Source: Spirogloea muscicola
Taxonomy: Eukaryota; Streptophyta; Zygnematophyceae; Spirogloeales; Spirogloeaceae
Direction of reading: 5' to 3'
Length of the DNA stretch: 26,820 nucleotides
Assembly (NCBI GenBank): GCA_009602725.1
Contig: WELB01000054.1
Coordinates: 152,434 to 179,253, forward strand
In this document: piece after piece, positions 1-10,293 of the stretch
Position numbering within the stretch: position 1 is the stretch's first letter
Layout of the letters: every line of letters starts with the position of its first letter
Program-made: the position numbers and the translations under genes
The notes under the pieces: generated by a model
What the model was told of the DNA's origin: nothing
What the model saw: only the letters and a program-made list of their open reading frames with translations
Databases searched by the model: none

Positions 1-1
1 C

Positions 2-2927
2 ACCGCCCCCGCCGCCGCCGCCGCCAGCAAGGCCGGCGCCGCCGCCGACGGCGGCGGCGGCGAGCCGGCTCGGCCCCTCTCAACGCTCGAGGCCTACTTC
101 GACAAGCTGACGACAGCGGCGGCGCCGGCCACGCCTGGACGCGGCGACGGCTTTGACGGCGCGGCTTCGACTCCTGCCGGCAGCGGTTCCGCCGGCAATG
201 GCGGCCAGGAGCGTCCTCCGGACGCTGCCGCCGTGGCAGGACCTTCCGGACCCACAACGGCAGCGACCGGCTCGAGTGGCCATGGAGGAGCAGCCGCAGC
301 CGCTGCGTCGCAGAGCTCGGGGCACTCGGCCACTGAGTACGCCCGGGATACCAAGGACCGGCAGGCCCTGCGCTCGCTGGACGCCTACTTCGACATCCTG
401 CGGCCGCCGCCCAAGCTGACGCCAGGTGCGGTGCCTCCTGCTCGATGCTCGCATCACTGCAGTACCTGGTCATTTGCATAAATAGTTGACTGCTGAAAGT
501 GCCAAAAGTATTCATGTAACGCTGAGTCATAAGTATTACTGCTTAGAGCATGCCTGCATGTTAGACAAGTGTTGGTCCAGTGTTTGCGCTCATGTCAGAT
601 AGTATGCTGCATGCTCACTTTGCATGAGGACTGGCAGCTGTGAGTGCGCGCTCACATGGTTGCCGCAAAGCGGCGGAGGCTCGCAGAGGAGGTGGCGGCT
701 GCAGAGGCCGTGGCGGCGGCGGAGGAGGAGGCACGAGTGGCTGAGGCAGCTGTGGCTGCTGCGAGGGAGAGGCCCGAGGTCAGGGAAGCGGTGCGGCAGC
801 TGGAGGAGATGTTCCGCGACGCCGAGGCCTCTGGTGCGCTCGCCACCCTGCCGCCGGCTCGCCTAAGCAAGTGGCAGTTGCTCTTACTTGTCATGCTCTT
901 CTGATGAGAAGATGAGGCCGGTAAGCTTCATATACTTAATTGAGTACTTGTGATCAGAAAAAGAGTCCGGTAAGCTTCACATTGTTAATTGAGTAATGGT
1001 GGCGCAGGCCTGAAGCTGCCGCAGGTGCGGGAGATGCTGGCGACGGACCTCAAGCCGATCATGATGGCGGAGCGGGGGCTGTCTGTCTTCGAGATCATTG
1101 GGGACCAGCGCAACCATGCGTCGTCGCTCAGCGCTGTGTGAGCCTCCTCGATGGCGCCTCGAGGCGCCTCGCTTGCCCTGCAGCTGCAAGAGCACGCCAA
1201 GAGCGTGCCGCTTCGGCAAACAAGCTGCCCATGTCATGGCCGTCGCTGACAGTTGCTGTCGCCGAGAGCTTCGGCCTGCAGGAACTTGCTGGTGGCCCTC
1301 AATGTCGCTGTCTTCCTCTTTGAGCTGGCCACTCCGCTGCAGCAGCCCTCCCAGGGTGGCGGCGAGAGTGCAGCGGTGGTAGCGGCCACCGCTGCGGTGT
1401 CGCTGCCTGCCCTGTACGGCGCCAAAGTCAACGGCCTCATCGCTGCCGGCCAGTGGTGGCGCCTGGCCACGCCCATGTTCCTGGTACTTGTCCATGGCTG
1501 CCACCAGTGCCACCGCCACTGCTGGCGCTGCCTGAGGCATCTTCTGAGGCTCTTGATCATGAGCTCGCCACATCGTTGAGCCTCTCGTGCTTTGCTGTTC
1601 ACGATCAGATCAGAAGATTGTTGCTTGAGAGCCTGCAGTTGTCAGTTGTGCCTCAGCACAAGTCATGTCATGTCATAAGTGTCATAAGTGTCATATGAGT
1701 GTCATAAGTCACAAGTGTCATAAGTGGCGATGTGCCTGTGCCGCAGCACGACGGCATCTTCCACCTGGCGCTTGGCACGTGGGGGCTCCTCTCACTAGGC
1801 CCCTCTGTGAGCTTTGTGCTTGGCCCGGGGGGACTCCTCGGCGCATACGTTGTCGGCGGCCTCTTTGGCAACCTTCTCAGCTTCGTGCTTACACCCGAGA
1901 CGACCATCGGTGGCACGGCAAGTCCCCACATGCCTCATTCGCAGTGCTTTTGGGAGCAACATGGTGTGCAGTATTGAGCGGACATCTCGGTTCCTCATTG
2001 TGTTGAATGGAACCAGATCAATTGAGATGAAGGATATCCACAAATACTATGGCAGTGGATCAGTTGAGAGCGCTGAGGATGCTGATGCACTTGCTTGTTA
2101 TATTTGCCCCAGGGCCCGGTGTATGGCGTCCTCGGCGCGTGGCTGGTGTACCTGCTGCGAAACCGGTCAATGATCGGCGCTGAGGAGGCAAATGGTGAGA
2201 TACGCAAGGTCGTGTTTCTCGGCGCTCTCAACATTGCGCTCGGCAATCCGCTCCCTATTGACGACTGGTGAGCTCCGCTGCAGATTAACGCCAGCATTGG
2301 GGCTAATGCCAGCGGCAGCAGTCATGGCAGGCGCAGTGGCTTCAAGCTGGGCACTGAGATGCTGAGATGTGCCATACTGCTGCAGTTACCTGGATTTAGC
2401 ATCATCAATCCAATACTGTGAATGTCACAGTATTGGACGAACGATTGCAATTTGCAAGACTAGTGTAGCTGTTGATGGGAAGTATCGGAGCACGCCAGTG
2501 CCGCAGTGCTTGGTGGCTGCTGATGTTTTCCTTCCAATCGACGAGGCTCAGGACACACATGGGAGGCGTTGTGGGGGGTGCCTTCTTCGCCTGGCTCGCG
2601 GCGCCCAAGCTCCTTGGCCGGCTGCTGCAGCGGGAGAATGAAGACAGCCATGGTGATGCTAACGTTGGAGCGGCTGCCAAGAGCAACGAGGGAGGCAAGC
2701 CAGCCACTGCTGCCGCTTCAGCACCAGGCAGAGCTGCTCAAACGGGTGAATGGGGCCTCTTCCAGGAGGGGCCAGGCCCTCTGCAGATTGCGGCAATCAC
2801 GGCGCTCTGCCTCGGCATCTTCGTGCTGGCCGCCCAGTTGGCGATCGCCGCCGCCACTGGCAGCCTTCCGAGCTTCCTCGTCCTGCCTTTTGAGAGCCTG
2901 CTTGGCAACGGGGACGACTTTGTCTGA
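2..2927 (+). CDS. Rhomboid-like intramembrane protein, plastid type, probably protease-dead (5' partial)
   Basis: Exons by splice sites and phase: 2-425, 645-866, 1008-1137, 1282-1483, 1747-1917, 2113-2267, 2552-2927 (TGA). The N-terminal part has two similar motifs (LEAYFDKL and LDAYFDIL), then an Ala/Glu-rich coiled coil starting MVAAKRRRLAEE, then a linker containing GLSVFEII. The rhomboid core follows: VNLLVALNVAVFLFEL (TM1), LYGAKVNGLIAAGQWWRLATPM (loop), FLHDGIFHLALGTW (TM2), the serine-helix region ending GPVYGVLGAWLVYLLRN, and WTHMGGVVGGAFFAWL with the catalytic-type His. The C-terminus adds one more hydrophobic segment. In active rhomboids TM2 reads H-x4-H-x3-N and the catalytic motif is GxSG. 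Here Asn is Gly, and with the favoured junction the Ser is Thr (GGTGPVYG). Introns 2 and 5 use GC donors (GCAAGT). Family assignment is strong; plastid targeting and inactivity are inferred. The true start lies before the window. Confidence 0.85.
917..995 (+). repeat. Imperfect 29-bp direct repeat inside a rhomboid-gene intron
   Basis: Two copies of a 29-bp unit, 917-945 and 967-995, both beginning CCGGTAAGCTTCA and ending TTAATTGAGTA. They are separated by about 20 bp and lie just before the acceptor of exon 3 (1008). Each copy contains GGTAAG, which resembles a splice donor. Confidence 0.7.
1662..1725 (+). repeat. Degenerate GTGTCATAA minisatellite in a rhomboid-gene intron
   Basis: The stretch is built from GTCAT, GTCATAA and GTGTCATAA units with small variations (for example GTCATATGA and GTCACAA). 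It ends about 20 bp before the acceptor of exon 5 at 1747, so it occupies the normal branch-point/polypyrimidine zone. Confidence 0.75.
2409..2437. repeat. Perfect 12-bp inverted repeat (hairpin) in a rhomboid-gene intron
   Basis: TCCAATACTGTG, a 5-base spacer AATGT, then CACAGTATTGGA: a perfect 12-bp stem. It lies in the last intron (2268-2551). No element termini or terminator context are visible around it. Confidence 0.75.
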
Positions 2928-5229
2928 CTCCTTGGATTAAGTTGGCGCTTGCTGCGAGCTCATGTGTCTCCCATAAAGACCTCCTTCGTATATGAGACGG
3001 CAGTTTTGGTCATGATGCTGAAGATGTCAGGATCCTGCCGATAGAGGAGTCAGATTTTTCCTCCTCTGCGCCGCTAGTCCTGGCAGTGTCGTTGCGCTGC
3101 CACACGTCAAGCAGTAGCTCCACTCCTTGTACATTGACTGCAAACCCTGGAGCAAGTTTTGACACTGTAGGTTGCGGGGCAATGGCTCCATCAAGCAGAT
3201 GCAGCTACAGTAGGCCCTTCAAGGCAGAGTATGCACAATATGGCTGCTGCACTCGGACAATGAGATTATCAACGTCATGAAAATTGCTAGTGCGAAGCCA
3301 CATTGTGCAGAGACCTGCAAGACTGGCAAGTAACACTGAGCAGTAGTAGGCTGCGGGGTCGATAGCAGAGACGAGCATCGCAGCTCCTGCAGGCAGCGTG
3401 ACCTGGACCAGCCGCAGCCGCAACAAGTTGCCGCCTCCAATGCGAGGCTCTCATTGTGTTGAATGATAGAGATGTAGCAATCGGCAAGAGCGGGTCTTAG
3501 CGAAGGGGTTGCTTCTAGGGTCGTCTCGTACAGATTACTCCATTTAAAAGAGAGCTGTGTAGGCTAGGGCTTTCTGTCTGTGAGGACTACTGTTTGGAAG
3601 CCCGCATGCTGTGGAGTTCCATCCAATCTGTGTCAGAGCACGACAGACTTGGCAGAGGCCTGGTGAAAAGGCCGGTAGGTGGAGTTTGCACATGGCCTAC
3701 CTGCAAGGTGCCATCGCAACAGGCTGGCAAGCAGATCATGAGTATTGTTAGCAGCACCGTGTCTAACAGGCTAGCTAGGTGGAAAGTGCTCATCTGGAGT
3801 AATGTAAGGCACCAGCAAGGGCTCCATCAGTACCCGCGTGATTCATGCTGGGAGCTCGAGCTCCTGGAGGGGGTAACGCAGGACTTGCCGTTGTACAATA
3901 GTGGTGCGGCAAGCAAGCCCAGCTCCACAGGGGAGGAGAATGAGCTTCACTAGAAGGTCTGTTGGACGACAACCACAATAACGGATTAAGTGTACCTATT
4001 CGTCAGATGCTGGCTGTCATGGCAGGCGTCCTGCGATAGGTTCTACACCACCCCAATGGCGGCGTATACGCAGCATACATGGCACACTCCGCCCAATGCT
4101 AAGTACGTCCTCTGTGAACCGCTTCATTTGAGAAGAGCTCAGTCACACCTACGTACTGCCTATGGGCCACTGCCAGACACAACCACAGAAGATAGCAACT
4201 GAAGCTAGGCACAGGTGCTCACGTCGGCGACCTAGGCCAACCCCCCACGAGTACCAGCGCCACATCCATGGTCAGACTCCAACCACAGGCATGACTGAGG
4301 AAGCCACGCACAGGGAAGGCAGCGCGCCCCTTGCAGTAAGGAGGAGACTATACTCACAGCTCGTGCGCTCCTCACGGTCCAGAATGGTCACCAGAGCTTA
4401 TTAAGGTATACTTCAAGTAAATGGTAGATGAAGATCACTGTAGGTGACAATCGTGCAACCAGCATTGCAAGTCACATAATGCCATGGTTCAGGTGAAGCA
4501 GGACCACTATTTAGAGATGAACCTGGGCGCTCCAACGTTGGAGTGCCCAAGGTATTGGCAAGAACAAACTTGCAAGCTCTCTAAGAGCTGCACTCACCTG
4601 TTCGTGGAACCCACAAGACATAAATCGTCAAAGGCTTGTGAGAAGAGCATTAGCATCCTAAGCATTTAAACGATACCCCTGCCTGTCTTGCACGCGGGGC
4701 CCACCGCTGAGCCCATAAGCATTGACTTGATGCAGACGTCTGTGGTGCGCGTCTCCAGCCCAAGTATAGCAGAGCAAGAGCAACAGTAGGAAAGGTGTCC
4801 TTATCCAGTGGCAGGGAGAGAGAGAGAACTAGAGAGAAGAGAGAGGGAGAGGCAGAGAGAAGGTGTGCATATTATGTCACTGATTGAGGTGCCACAAGGA
4901 CATGTAACACTTCATTTTCTATGTACGAAAGCATTCTCTATGTAGAAGAGCAACCCGGCCTCTCCTCCCATTCAAGGTGACTACTGCTGCTTCAGCCAAA
5001 GTCAAGGTCATTGCCAAGCCTCCTAGCACAGCACAGATGTAGAAAATGACAAATAATGCCAAGTCATGTAAGGCCATCATTAGATCAGGCAAACTTGCCA
5101 AATTGGACAATCGGGTCTGCTGTCGCTGCTTGATTGCAAGAAGCTGCTATGCTACTGAGAGCAGACACAGGCCCGGGGAAAAACAGGCGGCCAGCTACAT
5201 ATAAGACGAGTCAATCACTGGAGCACCCC
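2928..5229. other. 2.3 kb with no recognisable gene
   Basis: I see no family match and no convincing chain of exons. There are scattered short open frames, the longest + frame being 3594-3953 (119 aa, no recognisable motif). A short minus-strand frame at 4919-5110 is hydrophobic (FVIFYICAVLGGLAMTLTL) but has no visible partner exons. A GA-rich microsatellite lies at 4812-4863. A 16-bp string CTCATTGTGTTGAATG at 3450-3465 repeats one at 1994-2009. The segment may include the 3' UTR of the rhomboid gene. Confidence 0.5.
4812..4863. repeat. GA-rich microsatellite
   Basis: Interrupted (GA)n tract of about 50 bp on the + strand. The purine-rich strand is opposite to that of the long CT tract at 5735-5960. 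Confidence 0.8.
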
Positions 5230-5520
5230 CTAGGCTACGAGCTCCATTCGGCGTGCAGGCGGGAAGTGGTTCCCATTTGGCAGCGCAGAGGGCAGCCATT
5301 CTGTCAGTGGTTCGTCGTCATATTCTGCATCATACTCAAGATGCTGAGACAGCAGCCGCTGGCGATGATCGCTGGCCACGGAGCCGGCTGGCAGAGCCCC
5401 AGCTCGGAGATTGGCATCCAGCTCGCGGCGCAACCACTGCCCACACTTGGCCAAGATTGTTGTCAGGAGGGCCTTGCGGGACAGCCCGGCCCGTCGTCCG
5501 ACTCCTCTGCTTCTCCACCA
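5230..5520 (-). CDS. Possible coding exon of an unidentified protein
   Basis: The minus strand stays open here with balanced amino acid use, unlike the low-complexity frames nearby. It contains LTTILAKCGQWLRRELDANL, then RQRLLSQHLEYDAEYDD, and ends ARRMELVA before a TAG. The alternating charged and hydrophobic pattern is compatible with a helical soluble protein. I recognise no family. Any upstream exon would fall in the GC-rich, CT-repeat and N-containing stretch at 5700-6100, so the 5' end could be hidden by the assembly gap. It may also be chance. Confidence 0.3.
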   Translation of the reverse strand, partial: WWRSRGVGRRAGLSRKALLTTILAKCGQWLRRELDANLRAGALPAGSVASDHRQRLLSQHLEYDAEYDDEPLTEWLPSALPNGNHFPPARRMELVA

Positions 5521-5734
5521 CGTCGATGATCTGTGCGTCACCGCTGCGGCAGCCACGACCACAGCCCGAGACGCGGCGCCTCGGTGCAGCGGCATGTTGC
5601 TCGAGGTGGGCTTCCGGTGATGGCCGGGCATAGTCTTGGTGGTGCAGGCGACTGCTCCCGACCTCACTCGGTGGGTGCCGCTGTGAGGGTCGTCCGACTC
5701 CGACTATAGTGGTGGTTGTGGCAGCGCCGCCCCC

Positions 5735-5811
5735 CCCCCCCCCGCGGCTGCGCGCGCTCTCTCTCTATCTCCCTCCCTCCCTCCCTACCCCCCTCCCTNT
5801 TTTTTTTTTTT

Positions 5812-5903
<92 letters not shown>

Positions 5904-5960
5904 TCTCCCTCCCTCTCTCTCTCCCTCCCCTCTCTCTCTCTCTCCCCCTCCCTCTCTCCA
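5735..5960. repeat. Long C/CT microsatellite with an assembly N
   Basis: A C homopolymer, then CT-rich sequence, an N at 5799 followed by 17 T, then roughly 80 bp of uninterrupted CT dinucleotides (about 5817-5898), grading into CCCT-type repeats. It gives long Ser-Leu or Arg-Glu frames that are artefacts of the repeat. Confidence 0.95.
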
Positions 5961-6271
5961 CTTCCTCTCAGCGGACAGCCCGCACCCCCTGCGGGCCCCT
6001 CCCTCCTCCGCTCCCGCCGCCCCCCGAAGCCGTCGCGCCGGAGGCAGGCGGGGGCCAGAGCCTGCCGACGTGGCCAGATTGAACTGCCCAAGTGGCAATG
6101 TAAATCACGTGGCAATACTCAGGACGGCTTTTGGAATTCCTTCGACAGTTCGACCGACTCGCGGAAGCGCGGGCAACTTGTCCGACTTGGCACCCGGCTC
6201 CGGCGGCTGCTGATGCAGGCAGCTCCTGCCACGTGGTTCGGCTGCTTGCAATCCGGGGCTCGACAGCCGAA

Positions 6272-6596
6272 GAAGTGGCACTCCCAATGGGGGCAAGGGC
6301 TGCGAAAAGCCAGCCCAAAAAGAATTCACAAGGGTTCAGAGGGGCCTAAGAGCGGTGAGCAGCTACAAAGGGGCCTGAGGATGCAATGGTAAAACAGGGG
6401 GAGGACAGCCGGACCCTGGCTGCCTGCCATTGCAGGTACTGTCGTGGTACGACCAAGAAGTGCATCTTCATCAGTTCATCTTCATCATCGCTGGCTGGAC
6501 CTTCGGCACCTGTTGTGGCTCTTTGGTCTTTGTCCATTCTTTTTTGGCTGGCTTCTGCCAGCTCCTCTGTTCTATGGGCGAGCACATTTTTCTGGG
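6272..6596. mobile_element. Foldback MITE-like element, copy A
   Basis: The left arm (about 6272-6347) and the right arm (about 6520-6596) are imperfect inverted repeats of each other. Shared landmarks, read inward from each end, are AGTGGCACTCCC on the left versus GTGCTCGCCC on the right, then a small hairpin (GGCTG...AAGCCAGCC), then an A-run followed by GAAT and ACAA. The centre holds no coding capacity I recognise. The left arm closely matches the inverted right arm of copy B (19000-19109), including the internal GCAGCTACAAAGGGGCC. No clear target-site duplication was found. Non-autonomous DNA-transposon derivative is the best guess; a hairpin RNA locus is an alternative. Confidence 0.65.
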
Positions 6597-7083
6597 GCTA
6601 GCCCGGCAGGCATCGATCGTCGGCAGGGTCAGCAGGGGGAGCTGCCCAGCTTCAACGCTGCCGGGCCGCTTGCCCAGGTTCCAAATGCGGCTCTCTGTCT
6701 CCTTCCAACAATGCCTGGCTCACGCCGTGCACTTGCTGGCAGGCCGCGCTGTGGGCTGCTTCTGGGTCTTGTCGGGTTGCCTCCTTTCCAGCTGCAACTT
6801 ACTCCGACTTGCTGCTGCTAACCGGGGGGTTAATGAGAAGCCCCCCTCCGCTGTAGTCTCGGGCATACCTGTGTGGTTTAAGACAACTTTCTTCTGCTTC
6901 TTCAAAGAGGACGCGGTGGCCGTTTGGAAGAGGGCAGTGGCTGTGAGCGGCCATCCCAATCCAAGAATGATACGAGGACGTACCACAAGCGCATTGGGTG
7001 AAGCGCGGAAGTCGAGCTCCAATGCATGTTGGTCCCCACATGTGGAAGGCTATATCACAACGTGGAAGCACAGTCCACTTAGA

Positions 7084-7111
7084 AGAAGGCGCGCGGTGCG
7101 CGTGAGATTGA
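7084..7111 (+). repeat. 28-bp dispersed repeat, copy 1
   Basis: The string begins AGAAGGCGCGCGGTGCGC and matches 18838-18865 at 26 of 28 positions. Both copies lie near the foldback elements (about 490 bp from copy A, about 45 bp from copy B), suggesting part of a larger decayed element. Confidence 0.65.
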
Positions 7112-7531
7112 AAGGGAGGCCAATTCTAGCCACTCAGCAAACAGCTGGCCTACATTGAAGCAGCGACACACCGCTGACACGACGCAGCCATCGCCCCCGT
7201 CGCAAGAGTTTCTCATCAGACAAGCACGAACGAAGACAGGAGGCGGTCGCATGCCGTCATACCACATTGAGCCAGCACAACTGGCGGCCGCTCTTTGGCC
7301 AGGGCCTTTCTTCGATGAGGGAGTCCACCCCTCCCCGCCGTCGGATCAATCTCCTTACCAGGCCCCTCGCCTTCACTACACCACTCGCCGCCCCAAGCGC
7401 CACCTCCCCTCCCTCCCCCGGAGCCTCGCCAGCCCGCGCCTGGCCCGCGCCGCCAGCCGCCGCCGCCGCCGTCGAGGCTGCGTCCCGTGCCTGGCGTCCC
7501 GCGTGTCGAGCCCGTCTCCGAGGCTGAGGCC

Positions 7532-10293
7532 ATGCTGGCGCTTTGCCAGCGCGCGGCGGCGGCGGCGGCGGCGGCGGCCCCTTCAGGGCGCCCCGCAGCG
7601 CGCCTCCCGAGCCAGGAGCTGAGGTGAAGGTCTATCAGTCCTGCGCTCAATTCCTGAGCTCCCTCGGCGACTCGTCGCTGGTTGTCGAGGCAAAGGCCCG
7701 GGCCTGTCGCTCAGCGGCAGCCGTCGGCCTTCCGCCCGTCTCTCGTGAATCTTACCCTGCTCTTGGCTTGCTGGCGATGTCGACAGGCCACAACGGCTGA
7801 GAACGAGTAAATCACGTCTCCAAGGTGTGCTCTGCGACCCTGCTTCTCAAATTTCCACCGATGTTGCATATTACATGCTGCCAAGGCCAAGGGATATCCG
7901 GCATGTTTATTACACCATGTCCTTGATGGCTTTCAAAAGGTTGACTAGTGTGCTAAGTGCTTCTGGTCGACTGCCTCTCAGCAGGATTGGATGAACGATT
8001 GAGTGCAAGCGCAACAGTAGGATCTCGCCGTAAGACACGGCCGCTGGTCCTCGCTGCCGTGGGGGGTGGCAAGAATGAGGGCGGCGGCACGCCTGACGCT
8101 CATGGAGTGGGACTGAGGCTGGAGGACCTTAAGCAGGTCGTACTGTCCGTCCTGAATTGACTAGCTCCTCTAAATACTTCTAATCATTTAGGACTTACCC
8201 GCAAAGGACTCTGGCACCGAAGATAACCGCTACTGAGCAATACAACAGCTCATCTGCTCTATTCAAACCTCAGGCTGCGGCACCACTGCTGGAGCAGAAG
8301 GTGTCCCAAGGGCCTGCTGGCGGCTCAGCGGAGCCGCGAAAGCCGCCATACTGGGTGATTACTTCGCTGGCGGCAATTGGAGTGGCGGAGACTGCTTACC
8401 TGCTGTACGAGAAGCTGTTTGGTGGCCCTGTAGCCTGCCCAATGGGCGGCAACTGCAATGACGTCCTCAACAGCGAATACGGCACGCTGCTTGGTATAGT
8501 ATAGTAAGCTGTGCATTTGCCATGCTTGTGTCATAGGGCCATCTTTTGTACGTAGTGTATCACAACCTTCAGCTCATAAATCAAACAGCATGTTTGAAAG
8601 AACAGTACAGCTTGCCCCAGATCTGTAGTATTCCAATTTACATGCATAGTTGCTAAGGAGGTATGAAGTGATAACACGCGCTACTGACTCGTTAGACACG
8701 GTGTGACATGCAGGTTTGCCTCTGCCACTTTATGGCCTGCTCTCTTACAGTGCAGTTGCAATACTCAGTCAAGTGTCGAGAATCAACAGCAACAGCAAGA
8801 TTGGACGTGACTATTCTCGCTGGCTTCTACTAGGAACAACGTCAATCATGGCAGCAGCCAGCGGCTACTTCATGTACATATTGAATTTCCAGATGGAGAA
8901 TGTCTCCTGTACATACTGTGTAGTATCGGCGCTCCTGAGTGGCAGCCTCCTGCTAGCAACACTCACGGTTAGTAGGACCCAAGCTAAAGTTTGACAGGGC
9001 ATGTTCCAGGGCTTAATCACCATGTCGTGGCAATGTGCGAGTCTTGCTTTCATCTACAATGCTCCTTGCAGTTGCTTCTTTGGCCTACTGCATTGCAGTA
9101 GGCACATCAGTGCAGCTTGCATCCCCATAGTCTAAAGCACTGGGTAGGGGTAGCGGCCTGCTCCATAATGAGCAGTCAGAATACCGTCCGTGCTTTGCAG
9201 GGCTTTACGGAGACAGAGCTACAGAAGGGAGCCCTGACACAATTGGGTTTGGGAGCCACGGTAGTAGTGGCGCTCTCCATTGCCTTCAGTGATGCCAGGT
9301 TTGCAACAGCTGGGTGCGTTGTTGCACCTACACCCTTGTGCCGTATTCGAGATTGATGAGGTTGTGGTACTTTGCCTCTATTTACCTCTTTGTCGTATCA
9401 TGTCTTGGAAGCAGTGCCCAGAAGCTAATACCTTATGTTGGGCCTGAGGTACATTGCTTGACGGTTGTCCCGTCTGCTGTGTAGTTCCATGGATCTTGAC
9501 CTTCCGCCAATTGAACCGGAGGTAACAACTACATCAGGGCCAGTGCAGTTAGCTCTTGCCAAGCACCTCAAGTCAATTGGCGCGAAGATGTATGGGGCAT
9601 TTTGGTGCTCCCATTGCTTTGAGCAAAAACAGGTCGGGTGTAGGCCGCATCCAGCAAGACAAGAATTCAAGCTCTGAGTTTGTTTGTGGCGTAGAATACA
9701 TTATGACACTGGCGCTTTTGATGATCCTAGTCGTTGACAAACCACAACGCCCTGTTGACACCCTTCTTGGCCTGGGTGTTGATCCCAGAAAATTGTGATG
9801 TGAGCTTCCTGGTTCTGTCATGCAGATGTTTGGCCTGGATGCGACCAAGAGTATGAATTATGTTGAGTGCTACCCAGATGGTTACAAGCGGGGGGTGAAG
9901 ATAGCAGAGGAGTGCGACAAGGCAAATGTGCAAGGATTTCCAACGTGGATCATCGACGGCAAGGTTTGCCATCGCAAAGCAGATTTACTGGTCGTCACTT
10001 TTATTTGGAGGACCTGATGATGCACAGCTGTGTGCTGCGTATAAGCATGACAAGGATGATGCATAGGTGTGTGCTTCGTGTGGATGTATGACAGAGTTGC
10101 TTATGTTGGCGGGGAGGGGGACATCGGCATTGATGACAGCCTGCAAGATTGACATTCAGGGCAGGCATGCCGGTTCTCTAACATGGATCAGAGTCTGTCG
10201 AATGGCAAATTTGTGCAGCCCCAGGCAGGGGAGCTGAGCCTTGAGGAGTTGGCAAATCTCTCGCATTTTGACATGTCCAAGGTTGGCAAGTAG
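7532..10293 (+). CDS. LTO1: LTO1: VKOR-thioredoxin fusion, thylakoid thiol oxidoreductase
   Basis: Lumen thiol oxidoreductase 1 forms disulfides in the thylakoid lumen, passing electrons from the thioredoxin-like domain through VKOR to quinone; in plants it supports photosystem II assembly. Exons: 7532-7623 and 8004-8136 (transit region, tentative), 8274-8493, 8714-8967, 9201-9298, 9485-9632, 9826-9963, 10219-10293 (TAG). The VKOR domain has the loop cysteines in CPMGGNC and the quinone-side CXXC in SCTYC, with four or more hydrophobic helices (YWVITSLAAIGVAETAYLLY, LPLYGLLSYSAVAIL and others). The thioredoxin-like domain has FWCSHC (CXXC) and a cis-Pro motif GFPTW, and ends GELSLEELANLSHF. 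All key cysteines are present. Core exons join in phase. The first junction (AG|T at 8003/8004) and the last acceptor (10218) are the least certain. Confidence 0.94.
10016..10093 (+). repeat. Two-copy 39-bp tandem repeat in the last LTO1 intron
   Basis: Units 10016-10054 and 10055-10093 both start GATGATGCA, share GTGTGCT in the middle, and end ATGACA(A/G)G. They lie in the intron between the exon ending IIDGK and the final exon. Confidence 0.65.

Noticed and set aside
977-1573. 198-codon minus frame
   Set aside because: Antisense to well-supported rhomboid exons; no homology recognised.
3205-3426. Hydrophobic minus-strand frame (73 codons)
   Set aside because: Some AG and GT sites nearby, but no family resemblance and no consistent exon chain.
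2928-5229. LTR retroelement or other large transposon
   Set aside because: No reverse transcriptase, integrase or transposase motif, and no long terminal repeats seen.
5709-6392. Long Ser-Leu and Arg-Glu open frames
   Set aside because: They come from the CT microsatellite and cross an N.
6430-7158. 242-codon + strand open frame
   Set aside because: It starts inside foldback copy A, covers part of its inverted arm, and has no family motif or splice support. Probably a chance opening.
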